A program made the translations under genes and the position numbers. From positions 16,535 to 77,636 of the forward strand of contig DGZR01000001.1 in the NCBI GenBank assembly GCA_002397155.1: a stretch of 61,102 bases of DNA, read 5' to 3'. This document shows positions 23,700 through 33,037 of this stretch, piece after piece. Below the pieces are notes generated by a model, which saw only the letters and a list, made by a program, of their open reading frames with translations, was not told the origin of the DNA and made no database searches. Source of the DNA: Firmicutes bacterium UBA4975. GTDB lineage: Bacteria; Bacillota; Proteinivoracia; UBA4975. How positions within the stretch are numbered: the first letter of the stretch is position 1; the number at the start of each line of letters is the position of its first letter.

Positions 23700-25091
23700 G
23701 TGAAATTCTCAGTAAAAGATGTTATAAATATCGTTGGGGGCCAACCTACCCCCGGGGATTACACCCGGGCGGTTTCCTCTGTCGTCATCGACAGCCGCCA
23801 AGCGGCGCCGGGCAGCTTGTTTGTCGCCTTTGCCGGTGAAAAGGCCGACGGCCACGACTTTTTGTCCCAGTGCGCCCGGCAAGGGGCGGTGGCCGCCTTA
23901 ATCGAGCGGGACACCCCTTACCGGGGGGAAATGGTGACAATTAAGAGCGAAAACACCCTGGCCGCCCTGCAGCGCCTGGCCGCCTGGCAGCGCCAACGCC
24001 TAAGAGACCTGCGGGTTCTGGCTGTGACGGGGAGCAGCGGCAAGACCACGACAAAGGAGCTTACCGCGGCCGTCCTTGCCCAGAAATATGAGACCTTTAA
24101 GTCCCGGGGCAATCACAACAACGCCATCGGGCTGCCCTTGATGATCTTTGAGATCGAAGCCCGGCAGCGCCTGGCGGTTTTGGAGATGGGGATGAGCGCC
24201 CCCGGTGAAATCCGGGAACTCTGCCAGATCAGCCGCCCCAGCTTGGGGATAATCACTAATATCGGCGAAGCCCACTTAGAATACCTGGGGTCTCAAGAGG
24301 CGATTGCGGCGGCTAAGTTTGAGTTGGCCGAGGGGCTGGCCCCGGGGAGCACCCTCATCCTAAACGGCGACGACCCCTGGCAGCGGCGGCGGGCTCAAGC
24401 CGGGCTGGAAGGAATCAAGGTGCTGTTCTACGGCCTCGGCCCAGAAAACAGCGTTCAAGGAACGGATATCCGGGCCAGCCAGGAGGGGACTTCATTTACG
24501 GCGGTGTGGCCGGGGGGATCTATTCCCATCAAGCTGAATCTCCTGGGCGCTCACAACGTCTACAATGCCCTGGCGGCTTTTTCCGCCGGCCTTGCCCTGG
24601 CGGTGGAACCAGAAGGGATTGCCCGGGGGTTGGCCGGGGCAAAAGGGGAGGGCAGGCGGCTGCAGGCCTTTGCAGTGGCCGACCTCACCCTCATCGACGA
24701 TTCATACAACGCTAACCCGGACTCGGTGGGCAAAGCCTTGGCGGTGCTGGGCACCTTTTCTGGCGCCCGCCGCCGAGTCGCCTTTCTGGGGGACATGCTG
24801 GAACTGGGACCGGAGTCGGCGGAAAAACACCGGCAGGTAGGAAAAGAAGCGGCCCGCCAGGGGGTGGACTACCTGGTCGCTGTGGGTCAATACGCCGGGG
24901 ACCTGGAATATGGGGCCGTCCTGGCAGGCATGAAGGGCAAAGCCGTCCGTACTTGGGCGGACAGCGAAGAGGCCCTGGCTTCGGTGGATGGCCTGGCCCC
25001 GGGGGATGTGGTCCTGGTCAAGGGCTCCTTGGGGGTGAAGATGGATAAAATTGTCGAAGCGATAAAAGCTAGGGGGACGAAAAAGTGTTAG
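23700..25091 (+). CDS. murF: UDP-MurNAc-tripeptide-D-Ala-D-Ala ligase MurF
   Basis: A cytosolic ligase of about 463 residues that adds D-Ala-D-Ala to the UDP-MurNAc-tripeptide, using ATP. The Mur ligase P-loop GSSGKTTTKEL (about residues 109-119), the catalytic-loop segment NHNNAIGLP and IDDSYNANPDS are intact. GTG 23700 is preferred because it gives the family's usual N terminus (MKFSVKDVINIVGG) and AGAAGG is 9 bases upstream; 23691 and 23694 are in-frame alternatives. It follows the PBP gene directly, with no murE between. Confidence 0.96.
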   Translation: MKFSVKDVINIVGGQPTPGDYTRAVSSVVIDSRQAAPGSLFVAFAGEKADGHDFLSQCARQGAVAALIERDTPYRGEMVTIKSENTLAALQRLAAWQRQRLRDLRVLAVTGSSGKTTTKELTAAVLAQKYETFKSRGNHNNAIGLPLMIFEIEARQRLAVLEMGMSAPGEIRELCQISRPSLGIITNIGEAHLEYLGSQEAIAAAKFELAEGLAPGSTLILNGDDPWQRRRAQAGLEGIKVLFYGLGPENSVQGTDIRASQEGTSFTAVWPGGSIPIKLNLLGAHNVYNALAAFSAGLALAVEPEGIARGLAGAKGEGRRLQAFAVADLTLIDDSYNANPDSVGKALAVLGTFSGARRRVAFLGDMLELGPESAEKHRQVGKEAARQGVDYLVAVGQYAGDLEYGAVLAGMKGKAVRTWADSEEALASVDGLAPGDVVLVKGSLGVKMDKIVEAIKARGTKKC

Positions 25092-26047
25092 ACTATGCCG
25101 GAATACTGCTCATTGCCTTTATCCTAGCCCTGGCCTTGGGCCTGCTCCTGATACCCCTGCTCAGGCGGTTAAAGATAGGTCAAAGTATCCGGGCGGCGGG
25201 GCCCAAGAGCCACCTCAAAAAAGCGGGAGTCCCCACCATGGGCGGCGTCATCTTTCTTTTAGCTGCTGTGGCGGCCCTGGCCCTCTTTGTCCCGGCCCGC
25301 AATCCCCAGGGCTACCTGGCCCTGGGCACGGCTCTGGCCTTTGGCGCCATCGGCTTTGCCGACGATTACCTCAAGGTCGTCCTCAAGCGGCCCTTGGGGC
25401 TAAAAGCCCGGTACAAACTGGCGGGGCAGATCGCCATTTCTGTGGTCTTTTACCTGGTCCTCAGGGCCTTGGGTCTAGGCGGGTCCCTGGCCCTGCCCGG
25501 GCTGGGCTTTATCGAGCTGGGCTGGGCTTACCCGATTTTCGCCACCATTGTCCTGGTGGGAACCGCCAACGCCGTCAACCTGGCCGACGGCCTGGACGGC
25601 CTGGCCGGGGGTCTCAGCGCCATCACTCTCCTGGGCGCTTGGGCGATCTGCTGGCTCTCCGGCCGGAGCGGCCTGGCATACATTCCGGCGGCCCTGGCGG
25701 GAGGGGTGCTGGGCTACTTGGTCTTTAACCTGCATCCGGCCAAGGTCATAATGGGGGACACGGGTTCATTGGCCCTGGGGGGTGCCATTGGCGCTCTGGC
25801 TCTCTTGACCGGCACCGAGCTCTTGCTCTTGCTGGGTCTGGGCATCATCTTTGTTCTCGAGACCATTTCGGTAATCATCCAGGTATCTTACTTTAAAATG
25901 ACGGGACGCCGGGTGTTCTTGATGGCCCCTATCCACCACCACTTTGAACTCAAGGGCTGGAGCGAATGGAAAGTCTGCTCGGTCTTTTGGCTCGTCCAGC
26001 TCATCGGAACCCTGGCCGCCCTGACGGTTTGGCGAGGAACCCACTAA
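25085..26047 (+). CDS. mraY: Phospho-MurNAc-pentapeptide transferase MraY
   Basis: A 320-residue membrane enzyme with about ten helices that links phospho-MurNAc-pentapeptide to undecaprenyl phosphate to form lipid I. The catalytic motifs are present: FADDYLKV, NLADGLDGLAGG, MGDTGSLALGG and HHHFELKG. The GTG start overlaps the murF stop by 7 bases. MurG, the next enzyme in the pathway, is not encoded in the window. Confidence 0.98.
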   Translation: MLDYAGILLIAFILALALGLLLIPLLRRLKIGQSIRAAGPKSHLKKAGVPTMGGVIFLLAAVAALALFVPARNPQGYLALGTALAFGAIGFADDYLKVVLKRPLGLKARYKLAGQIAISVVFYLVLRALGLGGSLALPGLGFIELGWAYPIFATIVLVGTANAVNLADGLDGLAGGLSAITLLGAWAICWLSGRSGLAYIPAALAGGVLGYLVFNLHPAKVIMGDTGSLALGGAIGALALLTGTELLLLLGLGIIFVLETISVIIQVSYFKMTGRRVFLMAPIHHHFELKGWSEWKVCSVFWLVQLIGTLAALTVWRGTH

Positions 26048-26061
26048 AGGGGGAAAAAGCT

Positions 26062-27408
26062 ATGTTTTCCGGGAAAAAGGTAATTGTCTTGGGCGGGGCC
26101 AAGAGCGGCATCTCAGCAGCCCGGGTTTTAGTCGGGCTGGGGGCTGTCGTCACCCTGACCGACAAAATTCCCCTGCACCAGATGGCGGAGGGGGACCGCT
26201 CCGCCCTGCAAGAGCTTAATATTCGCCTGGTCACCGGCTCTCACCCCGGGGACCTGCTGACCGGCGCCGATTTAATTGTCAAAAATCCCGGGATTGCTCC
26301 TGACATAGACTTTCTCAAAGAGGCCCGAGAGCGGGGGGTGCCCTGGATCAGCGAACTCGAGCTGGCCTGGCTCATCACCGAAGCCGAGGTTGTGGCCATC
26401 ACCGGCACCAACGGCAAGACCACCACCACCGCCCTGACCGGGGAAATTCTGGCCCAGGGCCGCCGCCCGGTGGCCGTGGGGGGAAATATCGGCGTGCCCT
26501 TGACCAGCATCAGCTTGGGCAAGGGGCCCCAGTGGCTGCTGGTGGTTGAAGCCAGCAGTTTTCAGCTAGAGGACTGTTACCGGCTCCATCCCCGGGTGGC
26601 AATATTCACCAACCTGACCGAGGATCATCTCGACCGGCACGGGACGATGGCCGCCTACTTAGCCGCCAAAAAACGCCTGGTGCAAAACCAGACCAAGGAA
26701 GACTTTGTCATAGTCAATGAAGACGACCCCGTCCTGGCCGGAGAGGAGTTTGGCCCGGGCCAGCGGATCGGCTTTAGTCTCAGGCCCGGTGCCGCCGATT
26801 GCTGGGTGGAGGAGGGCTGGTTTTGCTGGCGGAACGAGAGAATCGCCCCTACCGGTGATCTGGCTCTGCCCGGCAGCCACAATCAAGAAAACGCCCTGGC
26901 CGGCCTGGCCGCCGCCCTGGTCTTGGGCTTGAAGCCCGAAGAAATCAGCCGGGGTTTGCGCAGTTTCGCCGGCGTCGAGCACCGACTGGAGTTTGTCGGA
27001 GAGGTCAGGGGCATTAAGTTTTACAACGATTCCAAGGCGACTAACCCGGACTCAACCAGCACCGCCCTCCATTCCTTTGGCAAGAAAGTGCTGCTCCTGG
27101 CGGGGGGATACGACAAAGGGGCGGATTTTGACAGCCTGGCCCCTCTTTTTCAAGAAAAGGTAAAGGGCCTCTTTACCTTTGGCGGCACCGGTGAAAAAAT
27201 CCGCCGCCAGGTCACCGGGGCAGGCTTTGGGGCTGTGACCCCCGCCCTGGACTTAGCCGATGCTTTTAACCAGGCCCTGGCTCGGGCAGAGGCAGGGGAT
27301 GTGATCCTCCTTTCCCCGGCCTGCGCCAGTTGGGACCAGTACGCCAATTTTGAAGAGCGGGGCAATCACTTTAAGGCCCTGGTCCGGGCTTTGGGAGAGA
27401 AACCTTGA
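26062..27408 (+). CDS. murD: UDP-MurNAc-L-Ala:D-glutamate ligase MurD
   Basis: A 448-residue cytosolic ligase that adds D-Glu to UDP-MurNAc-L-Ala. It has the N-terminal nucleotide-binding motif VLGGAKSG, the ATP P-loop GTNGKTTTTAL and the segment NDSKATNPDST. ATG 26062 follows GGGGGAAAA; an open frame from 25966 overlaps mraY and is not needed. It overlaps the spoVE start by 4 bases. Confidence 0.97.
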   Translation: MFSGKKVIVLGGAKSGISAARVLVGLGAVVTLTDKIPLHQMAEGDRSALQELNIRLVTGSHPGDLLTGADLIVKNPGIAPDIDFLKEARERGVPWISELELAWLITEAEVVAITGTNGKTTTTALTGEILAQGRRPVAVGGNIGVPLTSISLGKGPQWLLVVEASSFQLEDCYRLHPRVAIFTNLTEDHLDRHGTMAAYLAAKKRLVQNQTKEDFVIVNEDDPVLAGEEFGPGQRIGFSLRPGAADCWVEEGWFCWRNERIAPTGDLALPGSHNQENALAGLAAALVLGLKPEEISRGLRSFAGVEHRLEFVGEVRGIKFYNDSKATNPDSTSTALHSFGKKVLLLAGGYDKGADFDSLAPLFQEKVKGLFTFGGTGEKIRRQVTGAGFGAVTPALDLADAFNQALARAEAGDVILLSPACASWDQYANFEERGNHFKALVRALGEKP

Positions 27409-28511
27409 AACCCAGGCAGGGTCCCGACGCCCTGCTGCTCTTGGCTACTTTTTTACTTTTGGGGATTGGCCTGGTCATGGTCTACAGTTCCAGCTCTGTT
27501 TGGTCCCTCTATGAATTCAAGATTAGCTACCACTACCTGCGGCGGCAGGCGATTTTTGCCGGCCTGGGCCTGGTCGCCATGTTCTTTTTTACCCACTTTA
27601 ACTACCGGACTTGGCAGCGCTTGGTCAAAGCCGTGCTGGCTGTTAACCTGCTCTTGCTGATTATGGTTTTCATCCCCGGTATCGGCGTGGCCCGCACTGA
27701 TGCTCAGCGCTGGATCAACTTGGGCTTTGTTCAGTTTCAGCCCTCCGATGTGACGAAATTTGCCTTGGTCTTGTTCACTGCCAACTACTTGGTGGTGAAA
27801 AAGGATTACATACAGACTTTTAAACGGGGTCTCGTGCCGGTGCTGGTGGTCACCGCCCTCAACTTGGGCCTGATCATGGCCCAGCCCGACCTGGGGACCA
27901 CTTTGACAATACTGACGACGGTTTTTCTCCTCCTCTTTGGCGGAGGGGCACGGGTGTTGCATCTCGGCGGCTTGGTGGCCGGGGCCGGATCTTTGCTGGG
28001 ACTGGCGATGTTCATCTTTCCCGAAAAGCTGGCTTACCAGCTCAGCCGTTTGACTTCTTTTCTCGACCCCTGGGCCGACCCCGGCGGCAAGGGCTGGCAA
28101 ATCATTCAGTCCCTTCTGGCCATCGGCTCCGGCAGCCTGGGGGGTGTCGGCCTGGGGGCCAGCCGCCAAAAATTCTTGTACCTCCCCGAGCCCTGGAGCG
28201 ACTTTATTTACGCCATCATCTGCGAAGAGCTGGGCTTTATCGGCGGAGCGGCGGTGATCATCCTCTTTCTCATTCTCATCTGGCGGGGGTACCGCATCGC
28301 CATTTCCGCCCCGGATCTATTTGGCAAGTACTTGGCCATGGGGCTCACCACCCTCATCGCCGTACAGGTCTCGATAAACTTGGGGGTCGTCCTGGGCACT
28401 CTGCCCGTCACCGGCATCACCCTCCCCTTGCTCAGCTACGGCGGGACCTCTTTGATGATGACTCTTTCCTTTATCGGCGTTCTCCTCAACATATCGCGCT
28501 ACTCGGTATAG
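27405..28511 (+). CDS. spoVE: SEDS glycosyltransferase SpoVE/FtsW
   Basis: A 368-residue polytopic membrane protein with about ten helices of the SEDS family. These polymerise lipid II into glycan strands with a class B PBP partner, here presumably the one encoded upstream. The segment VQFQPSDVTKFALVLF, the region LPEPWSDFIYAIICEELG and the C-terminal GGTSLMM are typical. The TTG start overlaps the murD stop (TTGA). Whether it serves vegetative septation, the spore cortex or both cannot be told from sequence; no second SEDS gene is in the window. Confidence 0.95.
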   Translation: MKPRQGPDALLLLATFLLLGIGLVMVYSSSSVWSLYEFKISYHYLRRQAIFAGLGLVAMFFFTHFNYRTWQRLVKAVLAVNLLLLIMVFIPGIGVARTDAQRWINLGFVQFQPSDVTKFALVLFTANYLVVKKDYIQTFKRGLVPVLVVTALNLGLIMAQPDLGTTLTILTTVFLLLFGGGARVLHLGGLVAGAGSLLGLAMFIFPEKLAYQLSRLTSFLDPWADPGGKGWQIIQSLLAIGSGSLGGVGLGASRQKFLYLPEPWSDFIYAIICEELGFIGGAAVIILFLILIWRGYRIAISAPDLFGKYLAMGLTTLIAVQVSINLGVVLGTLPVTGITLPLLSYGGTSLMMTLSFIGVLLNISRYSV

Positions 28512-28520
28512 GGACAAAAA

Positions 28521-28583
28521 CACAGCCTTCCCCGGCTTTGCATACACTGTTTTAGCATGCTGACAGGAAGGGGAAGGGCTGTG
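28521..28583 (+). promoter_or_regulatory. Hairpin sequestering the murA ribosome-binding site and start
   Basis: CACAGCCTTCCCC (28521-28533) can pair with GGGGAAGGGCTGTG (28570-28583), giving 13 base pairs with one bulged G and a 36-base loop. The right arm contains the whole murA Shine-Dalgarno region and the GTG start codon (28581-28583). No T run follows, so this is not a terminator. It looks like a cis-acting switch on murA translation, or could reduce coupling from spoVE. Confidence 0.6.
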
Positions 28584-29846
28584 GAACGTTATATAATTCA
28601 GGGTGGAAGACCGCTTTTTGGGGAGACGGTGGTCCAGGGTGCGAAGAATTCAGCCCTGCCGATAATGGCGGCCTGCATTCTAGGACCCGGTCTCAACGTA
28701 TTGGAAAATGTGCCGGCTTTGAGCGATGTGGCGGTAATGGTGGAGATTATGGAAACCATCGGGGCCCGGGTGGAATGGACCGGCCCCGGCCGGCTGGAGA
28801 TAGACTGTACCGATATCGACAACTGGGCCATATCCGACTGTTTGATGCGAAGGATGCGTTCCTCATTTATTGTGGTCGGGCCCCTCCTCAGCCGCCTGGG
28901 ACGGGTGCGGGTCACTTATCCCGGGGGCTGCGCCATCGGGACCCGGGCTATTGATCTGCACCTGCAAGGGCTGGAAAAGCTGGGCGTGGAAATCATCACC
29001 GGGCGGTCGGGCCAAATTGAATTTCGGGCCGATTCCCTGCGGGGTGCCTTTATCGATCTGGACATTCCCAGTGTGGGGGCGACGGAGAACATACTGATGG
29101 CCGCAGTCACCGCCCGGGGTACGACTTTGCTAAACAATCCCGCCCGGGAGCCGGAAATCGTCGATCTCCAAGCCTTTTTGAACAAACTGGGGGCCCGGGT
29201 CTCCGGGGCCGGCGGGGGCCAGATCACCATTGAAGGGGTGGAGAGCCTGCAGGCCGCCCGGCATGAAATCATTCCCGACCGGATTGTCGTGGGCACTTTG
29301 CTCCTGGCGGCGGCGGTTACCGGGGGCAGCATAACTCTCAACAAGGTAATCCCCGCCCACCTGTCAGTGGTCCTGGCTAAACTCTCAGACATGGGGGCCC
29401 AAATCCAGACTGGCAAGGATTGGATCTCCTTGGCCGCACCCCGGCGCTTGAGGGCGGTGGATAAGATCATTACCGCTCCCTTTCCGGGCTTTCCCACCGA
29501 CATGCAACCCCAGTTCATGGCCGCTCTGGCCTCGGCTCAAGGGGTGGGCATGCTCACCGAAAAGATCTTTGACGGACGCTTTAAGCACATCGATGAGCTC
29601 AGGCGAATGGGAGCAAACATCAGTGTGGACGGCCGCACCGCCATAATCCGCGGGGTAGACGCCCTGCGGGGTGCCAGCGTCGAAGCCACCGACCTTAGGG
29701 CCGGCGCCGCTTTGGCTATAGCCGCCTTGGCGGCGGAAGGAGTGACCCAGCTCAGTGGAGTAGGGCACATCGACCGGGGCTACGTCGCCTTTGATCAGCA
29801 GTTGGCAGCCTTGGGCGCTCGGATAACGAAGGAAAAGGAGGCATGA
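28581..29846 (+). CDS. murA: UDP-GlcNAc 1-carboxyvinyltransferase MurA
   Basis: A 421-residue enzyme that transfers enolpyruvate from PEP to UDP-GlcNAc, the first committed step of peptidoglycan synthesis. The active-site Cys is in YPGGCAIGTRAIDLHL (about residue 116), so fosfomycin sensitivity would be expected. GAKNSALPIMAA near the N terminus binds substrate. GTG 28581 gives the family's standard start (MERYIIQGG); an in-frame ATG at 28557 adds eight atypical residues. The start codon lies inside a hairpin. Confidence 0.97.
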   Translation: MERYIIQGGRPLFGETVVQGAKNSALPIMAACILGPGLNVLENVPALSDVAVMVEIMETIGARVEWTGPGRLEIDCTDIDNWAISDCLMRRMRSSFIVVGPLLSRLGRVRVTYPGGCAIGTRAIDLHLQGLEKLGVEIITGRSGQIEFRADSLRGAFIDLDIPSVGATENILMAAVTARGTTLLNNPAREPEIVDLQAFLNKLGARVSGAGGGQITIEGVESLQAARHEIIPDRIVVGTLLLAAAVTGGSITLNKVIPAHLSVVLAKLSDMGAQIQTGKDWISLAAPRRLRAVDKIITAPFPGFPTDMQPQFMAALASAQGVGMLTEKIFDGRFKHIDELRRMGANISVDGRTAIIRGVDALRGASVEATDLRAGAALAIAALAAEGVTQLSGVGHIDRGYVAFDQQLAALGARITKEKEA

Positions 29847-30598
29847 GGATGCAGCCCGACAATGTATACAACTTTAGGGCCAGGACAGAGAAAAAGAAGC
29901 TGAGCCCCCTCTTTGCCTGCCTGCTTTTTTCCTTTGTTATCGTCGCCCTCGTCGCTTACTACCTGGCCTCGCCCCTGGCCAGGTTAGACAAGGTGGAGGT
30001 GCAGGGTACTTCCCACCTGGACTCTGACCAGCTCCGGGAGCTGGCAGGGCTGGAAAAGGGAATGCATTACTGGCGCATAAGTCTTGGCTCCTGCAGGGAC
30101 AAGCTGTCAGCCAATCCTTGGCTGGCCGCGGTCAATATCCGCCGCCGCTGGCCAAACCATTTGAGCATCCGGGTGGAGGAGAGGGTGGGTCTGGCCGTCC
30201 TGATGAGTGAAGAGAAGAACTGGGTGGTGGCTGAGGACAGGGTCATCCTGGCGGAGAACCAGGGCTTTTCCCTGCCCTGGCTCACCGGCCTTACCCTGGG
30301 CGACCTTGGCCCCGGCGATAGGGTGGAAGGGCGGGTTCCCGAGCTAGCCCTGGCCTGGGCGGCCGCTTTTGCCCCCGTGGCCTCCCAAGTTTCGGAAATA
30401 AGCTTTGCCGAGTACCCCACGGTTATCTCCATCTACACCACCGACGGCTACAAAGCGCTATTCAATTCCTCCGCCCAGCCGGGGGATTCTATCGGGGACT
30501 TTGCCCTGCTTTTGGAAGAATTGAGAAGGGCAAAGCGCAAGGGGATAATCGATTTCAGGGGTTTGCAGGGCCGGGGAGTTTTTATCCCCTGGCCCTAA
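29843..30598 (+). CDS. ftsQ: Cell division protein FtsQ/DivIB
   Basis: A 251-residue bitopic protein with a short basic cytosolic tail, one membrane helix (about residues 28-48), a POTRA domain (about 50-120, starting LDKVEVQGTSHLD) and a beta domain with NIRRRWPNHLSIRVEER. It scaffolds FtsL and regulates septal synthesis. It overlaps murA by 4 bases. The start may be ATG 29843 or 29849. Confidence 0.93.
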   Translation: MRMQPDNVYNFRARTEKKKLSPLFACLLFSFVIVALVAYYLASPLARLDKVEVQGTSHLDSDQLRELAGLEKGMHYWRISLGSCRDKLSANPWLAAVNIRRRWPNHLSIRVEERVGLAVLMSEEKNWVVAEDRVILAENQGFSLPWLTGLTLGDLGPGDRVEGRVPELALAWAAAFAPVASQVSEISFAEYPTVISIYTTDGYKALFNSSAQPGDSIGDFALLLEELRRAKRKGIIDFRGLQGRGVFIPWP

Positions 30599-30631
30599 GG
30601 AAGAGGGGGCAAATATTCCCGGCTATAAAAA

Positions 30632-30660
30632 AAGGGAAAAGGGCGGGCCTTGTGGAATTT
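30632..30660 (+). promoter_or_regulatory. Sigma-H-like promoter of ftsAZ
   Basis: AAGGGAAAA (30632-30640) resembles RnAGGAwww with one mismatch, and GTGGAATTT (30652-30660) matches RnnGAATww fully. The spacer is 11 bases. B. subtilis ftsAZ is known to have a sigma-H promoter that raises FtsZ for polar septation, so the position fits. Confidence 0.5.
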
Positions 30661-30693
30661 AGAAATACAGGATGAGGGCGGGGGTGTACATAA

Positions 30694-31911
30694 TTGGCAA
30701 AAAGCAATTTAATCTGCAGTTTGGATATCGGCACAACCAATACCCGCGCAATAGTCGGAGAACTTGACCGGGACGGGTCATTGAGCATAATCGGCATCGG
30801 TCAGAGCAAGTCCACCGGCCTGAAAAAAGGGATTATAATCGACATAGAGGCAACGGTGCGCGGAATCACCGACGCGGTGAGCCAGGCCGAGCGGATGATC
30901 GGCGAAAATCTGGACAGCGTTTTCCTGGGCGTAGGCGGCCCCCAGACCGCCCTCTTGCCCAATAAAGGAGTGGTGGCTGTCCAGGGTGAGCAAAGAGAGG
31001 TGTCCGCCAACGATGTGGACAGAGTGATCGCCGCCGCCCAGGTCTTGGCCATTCCCCCGGAACGAGAAGTCATAAATGTCAGTCCGCTTTCGTACATTGT
31101 CGACGGGTATGAAGGGATTAAGGACCCCGTGGGCATGATCGGTGTGCGCCTGGAAGCGGACGCTTTAATTGTCACCGGCAAAGCTACCTACCTGCAAAAT
31201 ATCAGGCGCTGTGTCGAGCGGGCCGGCCTGGAAATCAACGGCATGATCTTCAAGGGCCTTTCTACTCCGGCCCTGGCCCTCTCGGCGGACGAAAGAGAAC
31301 TGGGTTGTGCCCTGGTGGATATCGGCGGGGGCGTGGCCGAGGTTTCGGTGTACATGCACGACACTCTTTTGAGTTTTGCTTCGGTGCCCCAGGGGGGAGA
31401 CTTGGTAACCCAAGATTTGGCCCACGGCCTCAGGGTGCCTATTTCCCAAGCCGAGCAGATCAAGCTGCTCTATGGGGCGGCCACCGCCGAAAAGAGCGGC
31501 AACACCACCTTCAAGATTGAAACAGTCGGCGCTACCCAGGCCACCGAGGTCGACTCTGCCGAGCTGGTCCAATACATACAGCCCCGGGTTGAAGAGACCT
31601 TTGACTGCATCCGCAACGAACTGATCAAGGCCGGCTTTGATAAGCCCCCGGCGGGGGGACTGGTCCTGACCGGTGGCGCCAGCCAGCTTCCCGGCCTCAC
31701 CGACGTGGCGGCCAAAAAATTAGGGGCCAATGTCAGGGTGTACCGTCCCCGTCAAATTGGGGTGACAGACCCCTCCTTTACCGCCAGCACCGCCGTCCTG
31801 TTCTTTGCCTCCCGGGTCAACCCGGCTATCCTGCAAAAACAGGCCCGGAGCGGCAAGTCACCACGGTTTATTGAACGAATCAAGTCCTTTATCGCAGAAT
31901 TCTTCGGCTAG
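30694..31911 (+). CDS. ftsA: Cell division protein FtsA
   Basis: A 405-residue actin-like protein that tethers FtsZ to the membrane. The N-terminal phosphate-binding motif LDIGTTNTRAIVGE, the SHS2 region, the second phosphate motif VDIGGGVAEVSV and the adenosine motif VLTGGASQLPG are all intact. The C-terminal RFIERIKSFIAEFFG is an amphipathic membrane-targeting helix. It uses a TTG start after GGGGGTG. A sigma-H-like promoter lies in the 95-base gap before it. Confidence 0.96.
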   Translation: MAKSNLICSLDIGTTNTRAIVGELDRDGSLSIIGIGQSKSTGLKKGIIIDIEATVRGITDAVSQAERMIGENLDSVFLGVGGPQTALLPNKGVVAVQGEQREVSANDVDRVIAAAQVLAIPPEREVINVSPLSYIVDGYEGIKDPVGMIGVRLEADALIVTGKATYLQNIRRCVERAGLEINGMIFKGLSTPALALSADERELGCALVDIGGGVAEVSVYMHDTLLSFASVPQGGDLVTQDLAHGLRVPISQAEQIKLLYGAATAEKSGNTTFKIETVGATQATEVDSAELVQYIQPRVEETFDCIRNELIKAGFDKPPAGGLVLTGGASQLPGLTDVAAKKLGANVRVYRPRQIGVTDPSFTASTAVLFFASRVNPAILQKQARSGKSPRFIERIKSFIAEFFG

Positions 31912-31929
31912 GAAGGGAGGCGTCGGTTT

Positions 31930-32976
31930 TTGGCAGATTATTTTGATGTTGAAATTGAACAGTATGCCCGCATAAAGGTCATCGGCGTGGGGGGTGGCGG
32001 CAGCAACGCCGTCAACCGCATGGTGGAGGCGGGGGTGCAGGGAGTGGAATTTATCGCGGTCAATACCGACGCCCAGGCTCTGCATATGTCCTGCGCCGAC
32101 GTAAAACTCCAGATCGGGTCCAAGCTGACCAAGGGCTTGGGGGCCGGGGCTAATCCCGAAGTTGGCCGCAAGGCCGCCGAGGAGAGCATGGAAGAGCTAA
32201 AAAAACAGATTGCCGGAGCGGACATGGTCTTTGTCACCGCCGGCATGGGCGGCGGCACCGGCACCGGCGCCGCCCCAATTGTGGCCGAGCTGGCCAAGGA
32301 GGCCGGGGCCCTTACCGTGGGTGTCGTGACCAAGCCCTTTTCCTTTGAGGGGCGCCGGCGGGAACTGTTTGCCGTCAAGGGCATCGAACTCCTCCGGGAC
32401 AAGGTGGATACCCTGATCGTCATACCCAACGACCGGCTCTACCAGGTAGTCGAGGAGCGGACCCCGATCATGGAGGCTTTTCGCATCGCCGACGACGTCT
32501 TGCGCCAGGGTGTCCAAGGCCTTTCCGACCTCATAACCACCTCCGGCCTGATCAACCTGGACTTTGCCGACGTGCAGACGATAATGAAGGAGACGGGATC
32601 GGCCCTGATGGGCATCGGCCGGGCCAAGGGGGAAAACCGGGCCGCCGACGCCGCCAAGCTGGCTACCGCCAGTCCCCTCCTGGAGACCTCCATCGCCGGA
32701 GCCAAGGGGGTCATCCTCAACATTACCGGCGGGGCCGATCTGAGCATGTTTGAAGCGGGGGAAGCGGCCAGGATCATCAAGGAGCAGGCCGACAAAGACG
32801 TCAACTTGATTTACGGCTTAGTCATCAATCCCCAGATGCAAGACGAGGTCAGCGTCACGGTAATCGCCACCGGCATCGACACCGGAGGGGGCGTCCGAGG
32901 ACCGGAAGGCTGGCAGCCCACCGAACAGCCCGCCGAAGATATCGACATCCCCGCTTACCTGCGCCGAAAGAGATAA
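31930..32976 (+). CDS. ftsZ: Cell division protein FtsZ
   Basis: A 348-residue tubulin-like GTPase that forms the Z ring. GVGGGGSNAVNRM and the tubulin signature GGGTGTGAAP are intact, as is the T7-loop region NLDFADVQTIM. The C-terminal peptide DIPAYLRRKR is the usual docking site for FtsA and similar partners. A short linker of about 20 residues precedes it. The start is TTG at 31930, after GGAAGGGAGG. A strong terminator follows. Confidence 0.98.
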   Translation: MADYFDVEIEQYARIKVIGVGGGGSNAVNRMVEAGVQGVEFIAVNTDAQALHMSCADVKLQIGSKLTKGLGAGANPEVGRKAAEESMEELKKQIAGADMVFVTAGMGGGTGTGAAPIVAELAKEAGALTVGVVTKPFSFEGRRRELFAVKGIELLRDKVDTLIVIPNDRLYQVVEERTPIMEAFRIADDVLRQGVQGLSDLITTSGLINLDFADVQTIMKETGSALMGIGRAKGENRAADAAKLATASPLLETSIAGAKGVILNITGGADLSMFEAGEAARIIKEQADKDVNLIYGLVINPQMQDEVSVTVIATGIDTGGGVRGPEGWQPTEQPAEDIDIPAYLRRKR

Positions 32977-32987
32977 ATACAATTTTA

Positions 32988-33018
32988 ACCGTTGACCAAG
33001 CTGGTCGGCGGTTTTTTT
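32988..33018 (+). terminator. Intrinsic terminator after ftsZ
   Basis: ACCGTTGACC (32988-32997) pairs with GGTCGGCGGT (33003-33012) in a 10-bp stem with two G-T pairs and a 5-base loop, followed by seven T residues. Confidence 0.88.
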
Positions 33019-33037
33019 CTCTAGTCCCCTCCCCTCA

